Shown piece by piece: positions 60,342 through 64,000 of a stretch of DNA of 64,000 nucleotides. The DNA is from Rhodovulum sp. P5 (GTDB lineage: Bacteria; Pseudomonadota; Alphaproteobacteria; Rhodobacterales; Rhodobacteraceae), in assembly GCF_002079305.1 (NCBI RefSeq), contig NZ_CP015039.1, positions 1,261,501-1,325,500 of the forward strand, written 5' to 3'. How positions within the stretch are numbered: the stretch's first letter is position 1; every line of letters starts with the position of its first letter. The notes beneath the pieces are model-generated. The model was given only the letters and a program-made list of their open reading frames with translations, searched no databases and was not told the origin of the DNA. Both the position numbers and the translations under genes were made by a program.

Positions 60342-61373
60342 ACCCGAACATCCCCGTCACCCGCCCCAGCACCATGAAGGCCCGGGCGGTGCGGGTTTCG
60401 GCCAGGTCGCTCACTTCCTGATCGCTGGCATTCCGGACGAACTCGCTCAGAACATTGTCGAACTGGCGCAGGAAATGGTGCGCGACATCGCGAAACACCG
60501 GGTCCTGCTTCATCCGCGCGGTGGTCAGGGTCAGGCAGGACTTGTCGCGCACACCGCCAAGGGCCGCCACGGCCGGGCCCCGTTCCCCTTCGGCAAAGCG
60601 CCGCCAGATCTCGGGCCGCGCCCGGTCGGGCGCGAGGTCATCCATGTAGATGCCTTCCTGGCTCAGCAGTTCCAACACATCCTGGGCCGAGCGGACGAGT
60701 TTCGACGCTGTGCGATCCTCCAGCGCGCGGCGCAGTGCGCGAAAGCCTTCGCGGTCCTCCAGATTCTCGGGAAAATCGAGGGCCCGGATGAAATCCGAAG
60801 AGGCAAGCGGCGGCCGCAATGCCTCTGGCGGTGTGCCCAGCGCCAGTGACGGTTGGTCGCCTTCGGGGCCGCGCGCAGGCGGCGGCGCCGGTTGCCGCGG
60901 CGGGGGGACGCGGGCTGTCCTGCGGTATGGTCGCGCCGAGAGGTAAAGGTCGCGATCACGGTCTCCGTCTGCCGCTGGGCCCGGGCGATCTCGTCCAGCC
61001 GTTTCTCGACAGCCGGGTGCACGCCCTCGCCGGCTTGCTGCTGCTGAAGATAGCCTTGCCGCATGCTGTCAATCGTGGCGCGCAGGCGTGTCGCCTCCTC
61101 ACGCAGGATCCGCGTCGCCTTGACGGCGGAGGCCGCCAGCCAGATCAGCGCGATCGGCATGATCACCGCCAGAAGCGCAACCAGAAACCGCACCCGCCCC
61201 AGTCCGGACTCGTCCCCCCCAAGATCGAGCAGGAACAGAACCGCGCCCGCAATGGCCAGCCAAAGCACGCTCAGAAACAGCGCGATCGTGTCGGCGGGAT
61301 CTATGCCGGCCTCCCGCCCCGACGGCGAAAAGAAGCCAAGGGCATGGGGTTTTGCCTTCTCGTCGTCGGGCAT
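60340..61373 (-). pseudogene. frameshifted membrane protein gene, function unknown
   Basis: Two overlapping frames look like one broken gene. The first starts at 61373 (MPDDEKAKPHALGFFSPSGR), has two membrane helices (about 29-50 and 60-83) and a helical segment ending RQTETVIATFTSRRD, then turns into Arg-rich nonsense. The second frame takes over with a Pro-rich linker, DQPSLALGTPPEALRPPLAS, and a helical domain (FRALRRALEDRTASKLVRSA, DLAPDRARPEIWRRFAEGER) ending at 60340. Adding one C to the run of six C (minus strand, 60902-60907) joins them into about 344 residues. Deletion, assembly error or slippage are all possible. Lies upstream-adjacent to nothing but greA (24 bp). Confidence 0.75.
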
Positions 61374-61397
61374 GGCCGCGGGCTCGCGTCTGTGGCC

Positions 61398-61868
61398 TCA
61401 GATATACTTGATGCTCAGCACTTCGTAACTGCGCTCCCCGCCCGGGGTGCGCACTTCGACGCTGTCGCCTTCTTCCTTGCCAATCAGCGCGCGGGCAAGC
61501 GGCGACTTGATGTTCAGAAGGCCTTTCTCGATATCGGCCTCGGCCTCGCCCACGATCTGATAGGTCTTTTCCTCCTCGGTATCTTCATCCACCAACTTGA
61601 CGGTCGCGCCGAACTTGATCGCACCCGAAAGCGTCTTGGGGTCGATGACATCTGCCAGCGACAGCAATGCCTCAAGCTCCTTGATGCGGCCCTCGATGAA
61701 GCTCTGTTTCTCGCGCGCGGCATGATACTCGGCGTTCTCGGACAGATCGCCATGTTCGCGCGCCTCGGCAATCGCCCGGATGACGGCAGGCCGCTCGACG
61801 GATTTGAGTTTTTTCAGTTCTTCATCAAGCGCGGTATGGCCCGCGCGGGTCATCGGTATCTTTTCCAT
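61398..61868 (-). CDS. greA: transcription elongation factor GreA
   Basis: 156-residue factor that stimulates cleavage of backtracked RNA in RNA polymerase. N-terminal coiled coil [20 protein letters not shown] with the acidic tip [20 protein letters not shown], and the C-terminal FKBP-like domain with [20 protein letters not shown]. Full length. The broken membrane-protein gene follows 24 bp downstream. Confidence 0.98.
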   Translation of the reverse strand: MEKIPMTRAGHTALDEELKKLKSVERPAVIRAIAEAREHGDLSENAEYHAAREKQSFIEGRIKELEALLSLADVIDPKTLSGAIKFGATVKLVDEDTEEEKTYQIVGEAEADIEKGLLNIKSPLARALIGKEEGDSVEVRTPGGERSYEVLSIKYI

Positions 61869-62065
61869 CGCACTCTATCTGGACGATTGCAGGGAACGTC
61901 GGCATCGCGAAAAGCGGGCGGCCGAACGGGATCGGGCACCACCTGAGCGCACGGCGCGGCGGAATGCAAGGGGGGAAGCGCGGCACGGTGCAGGCTTTCG
62001 CCCATCGCCCACCTGTCGATCCATTGCGAAATGCTGCCCCGCAGCGAAATTATGTTGCGGTGCAA

Positions 62066-62094
62066 TTGAAACCGCGGTCGGACTGCGATAACGG
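62066..62094 (+). promoter_or_regulatory. candidate promoter of the ETF-QO gene
   Basis: TTGAAA (62066-62071) and TAACGG (62089-62094) with a 17-nt spacer, about 60 bp before the start codon. The -10 is weak. The 283-bp gap between divergent greA and this gene shows no coding region. Confidence 0.35.
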
Positions 62095-62151
62095 TTTGCG
62101 GAATGCAGCCCGGCAGGTCGGTTGCCGGGTCGCGCCAGAGGGGTTTGCGAC

Positions 62152-63804
62152 ATGGCCGAGATCGAACGGGAATCGATGGAATATGACGTGGTGATCGTGG
62201 GGGCGGGCCCGTCCGGCCTGTCCGCGGCGATCCGGCTGAAGGAACTGGACCCCGATCTTTCCGTCGTGGTTCTTGAAAAGGGGTCCGAGGTCGGCGCGCA
62301 TATCCTGTCGGGCGCGGTGCTGGACCCCACCGGCCTAGACGCTCTGTTCCCCGACTGGAAGGATCGCGGCGCCCCGGTGACCGTTCCCGTGAAGGAAGAC
62401 AACTTCCTGTTCCTCGGCGAGAAAAGCAAGATCCGCTTCCCCGGTTGGCTGATGCCCCCGCTGATGTCGAACCACGGCAATTACATCGTCTCGATGGGCA
62501 ATGTCTGCCGCTGGCTTGCCGAACAGGCCGAGGCGCTGGAGGTCGAGATCTTCCCCGGCATGGCCTGTTCGGAAATCGTCTGGGGCGAGAACGGCGAAGT
62601 CAAAGGCGTGGTCGCCGGGGAATTCGGCAAGAACGCGGATGGCACGCCGGGGCCGAATTACGAACCCGGCATGGAACTGCACGGCAAATATGTCTTCCTC
62701 GCCGAAGGCGTCCGGGGCTCGCTCTCCAAGCAGGTGATCCAGAAGTTCAACCTGTCCGAGGGGCGCGATCCGCAGAAGTTCGGCATCGGCATGAAAGAGG
62801 TCTGGGAAATCGACCCGGCCAAGCACAAGGAAGGCACCGTCACCCACACCATGGGATGGCCGCTGAACGGCAATGGTGGCGGCGGGTCGTTCATCTACCA
62901 CGCCGAGAACAACCAGATCTTCATCGGCTTCGTGGTGCATCTGAACTACGAAAACCCGCATCTCTATCCCTACATGGAATTCCAGCGCTTCAAGCATCAC
63001 CCGGCGGTGGCCGACCTTCTGGAAGGCGGCAAGCGCATTGCCTATGGCGCACGGGCGATTTCCGAAGGCGGCTATCAGTCGATCCCGCAGGCGGCCTTCC
63101 CGGGCGGGGTGCTATTGGGCTGTTCCGCGGGGCTGGTGAACGTGCCGCGGATCAAGGGCAACCACAACGCGATGAAGTCGGGGATCGAGGCCGCGAAGGC
63201 CGCCGTCGCGGCGATCAAGGGGGGCCGGTCCGGCGACACGCTGGCCGATTATGACACCGCGCTGCACGCGGGCGAGATCGCGAAGGATCTGAAACGTGTG
63301 CGCAACGTCAAACCGCTGTGGTCCCATTACGGCGCGACGCTGGCCACCGCGCTTGGCGGGTTCGACATGTGGGTGGCCAACCTGACCGGCTGGAACCCCT
63401 TGGGCAGCATGCACCACGCCAAGACCGATGCCGCCCATACCGGCAAGGCCAAGGACTTCCCGAAGATCGACTATCCCAAACCGGATGGGAAGCTCAGCTT
63501 CGACCGGCTAACCAACGTGTCGTTCTCTTTCACGAACCACGAGGAAAGCCAGCCCTGCCACCTGCAGCTGAAAAATCCGGACGTGCCGGTGCAGGTCAAC
63601 CTGCCCGACTACGCCGAACCGGCACAGCGCTATTGCCCGGCGGGCGTCTATGAAATCGTGGAGGAAGAGGGCAAGGACCCGCGCTTTGTCATCAACTTCC
63701 AGAACTGCGTCCACTGCAAGACCTGCGATATCAAGGATCCCAGCCAGAACATCGACTGGACGACCCCGCAGGGCGGCGACGGCCCCAACTATCCCAACAT
63801 GTAA
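62152..63804 (+). CDS. electron transfer flavoprotein-ubiquinone oxidoreductase
   Basis: 550-residue membrane-associated flavoprotein that passes electrons from ETF (fatty acid and amino acid oxidation) to ubiquinone. FAD-binding VVIVGAGPSGLSAAIRL near residue 13; quinone-binding region around GVRGSLSKQVIQKFNL; C-terminal 4Fe-4S ligands in YCPAGVYE and FQNCVHCKTCDIKDPSQNID. Start MAEIERESMEYD follows AGAGGGG; the frame opens 10 codons earlier. Length normal. Confidence 0.97.
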   Translation: MAEIERESMEYDVVIVGAGPSGLSAAIRLKELDPDLSVVVLEKGSEVGAHILSGAVLDPTGLDALFPDWKDRGAPVTVPVKEDNFLFLGEKSKIRFPGWLMPPLMSNHGNYIVSMGNVCRWLAEQAEALEVEIFPGMACSEIVWGENGEVKGVVAGEFGKNADGTPGPNYEPGMELHGKYVFLAEGVRGSLSKQVIQKFNLSEGRDPQKFGIGMKEVWEIDPAKHKEGTVTHTMGWPLNGNGGGGSFIYHAENNQIFIGFVVHLNYENPHLYPYMEFQRFKHHPAVADLLEGGKRIAYGARAISEGGYQSIPQAAFPGGVLLGCSAGLVNVPRIKGNHNAMKSGIEAAKAAVAAIKGGRSGDTLADYDTALHAGEIAKDLKRVRNVKPLWSHYGATLATALGGFDMWVANLTGWNPLGSMHHAKTDAAHTGKAKDFPKIDYPKPDGKLSFDRLTNVSFSFTNHEESQPCHLQLKNPDVPVQVNLPDYAEPAQRYCPAGVYEIVEEEGKDPRFVINFQNCVHCKTCDIKDPSQNIDWTTPQGGDGPNYPNM

Positions 63805-63904
63805 CATCCGCGCGACGCAGGCGGCCTTTCCCCGTTGCGGCGGGCAAGGTGGATTGCCTTGCCTGCGCCGGGGCTCTACCGTGCTGCGGCGAAACAGACG
63901 GAGT

Positions 63905-64000
63905 GTGTTCTTGCCCCACCTCTTGCCGCGCCTGTCCGCGCTTGCCGCCTGCGGATTGTCCGTGCTGATCTCGACGACCGCCGCCACCGCCCAGAACGGG
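63905..64000 (+). CDS. start of a secreted protein, partial
   Basis: The last 32 codons in this frame read LPHLLPRLSALAACGLSVLI then STTAATAQNG, a plausible signal peptide with cleavage after ATA or TAQ. Start could be GTG 63905 or TTG 63911; GGAG lies 7 nt before the latter. The gene runs off the right edge, so the product cannot be named; in related genomes a TPR-repeat protein often follows ETF-QO, which is only a guess here. Confidence 0.5.
   Translation, partial: MFLPHLLPRLSALAACGLSVLISTTAATAQNG

Overview
The window is about 64 kb of GC-rich, densely packed chromosome from an alphaproteobacterium, most likely a member of the Rhodobacteraceae (Roseobacter group). The main support is gene content: an F1-ATPase operon in the order atpH-A-G-D-C, rpsU next to a COQ9-family gene, a DUF2125 protein, an extensin-like peptidoglycan protein, a Mn-dependent DHH pyrophosphatase, an ETF-ubiquinone oxidoreductase, a VPEID-type and a VPLPA-type C-terminal sorting signal, and a CIRCE element upstream of groESL. 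No rRNA, tRNA, insertion sequence, CRISPR array or prophage is visible. Everything here is read from the sequence; no database search was run, so family names rest on motif and sequence recognition.

Layout. 1-9924 (minus): the translation supercluster rpsL-rpsG-fusA-tuf-rpsJ-rplC-rplD-rplW-rplB-rpsS-rplV-rpsC-rplP-rpmC-rpsQ-rplN (rplN cut by the left edge). It is driven by a near-consensus promoter at 10127-10155 and interrupted by two terminator-like hairpins. 10173-14443 (minus): a four-gene set of asparaginase, class III aminotransferase-fold phospho-lyase, small-molecule kinase and EamA permease, resembling a phosphorylate-then-eliminate route for a hydroxylated amine or amino acid. 14596-26281: mixed housekeeping genes (ialB-like, rlmN, groESL, LysE-type exporter, ppaC, HAD phosphatase, small lipoprotein, MaoC hydratase, ribF, YcgN-like, threonine aldolase, prs). 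26376-31277 (minus): F1 part of ATP synthase. 31541-43543: methyltransferase, gloB, clpA, a proton-channel/OmpA motor pair with long coiled coil, ChaC-like cyclotransferase, DUF2125, extensin-like protein, TyrA-type dehydrogenase and hisC.

44148-52221 is the most unusual part. It holds a 1584-residue, Asp-rich mosaic surface protein with four almost identical 348-bp repeats, then a 53-residue peptide that is little more than a signal peptide plus a VPEID-type sorting tail, then an MsbA-like ABC exporter, and on the opposite strand a VPLPA-CTERM secreted protein. Both the giant protein and the VPLPA protein carry a Cys...Gln-x-x-hydrophobic-Trp pattern like that of internal-thioester adhesion domains. 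I infer a surface-adhesion or biofilm-matrix locus; the exosortase(s) it would need are not in the window.

52365-64000: quinone oxidoreductase and COQ9 (quinone metabolism), rpsU, a membrane GGDEF-EAL protein with both catalytic motifs intact, fuculose-phosphate-aldolase-like gene, Lrp-type regulator divergent from alanine dehydrogenase, mscL, a YghU-like glutathione transferase, a membrane protein gene apparently broken by a one-base contraction in a run of six C, greA, ETF-QO, and the start of a secreted protein cut by the right edge.
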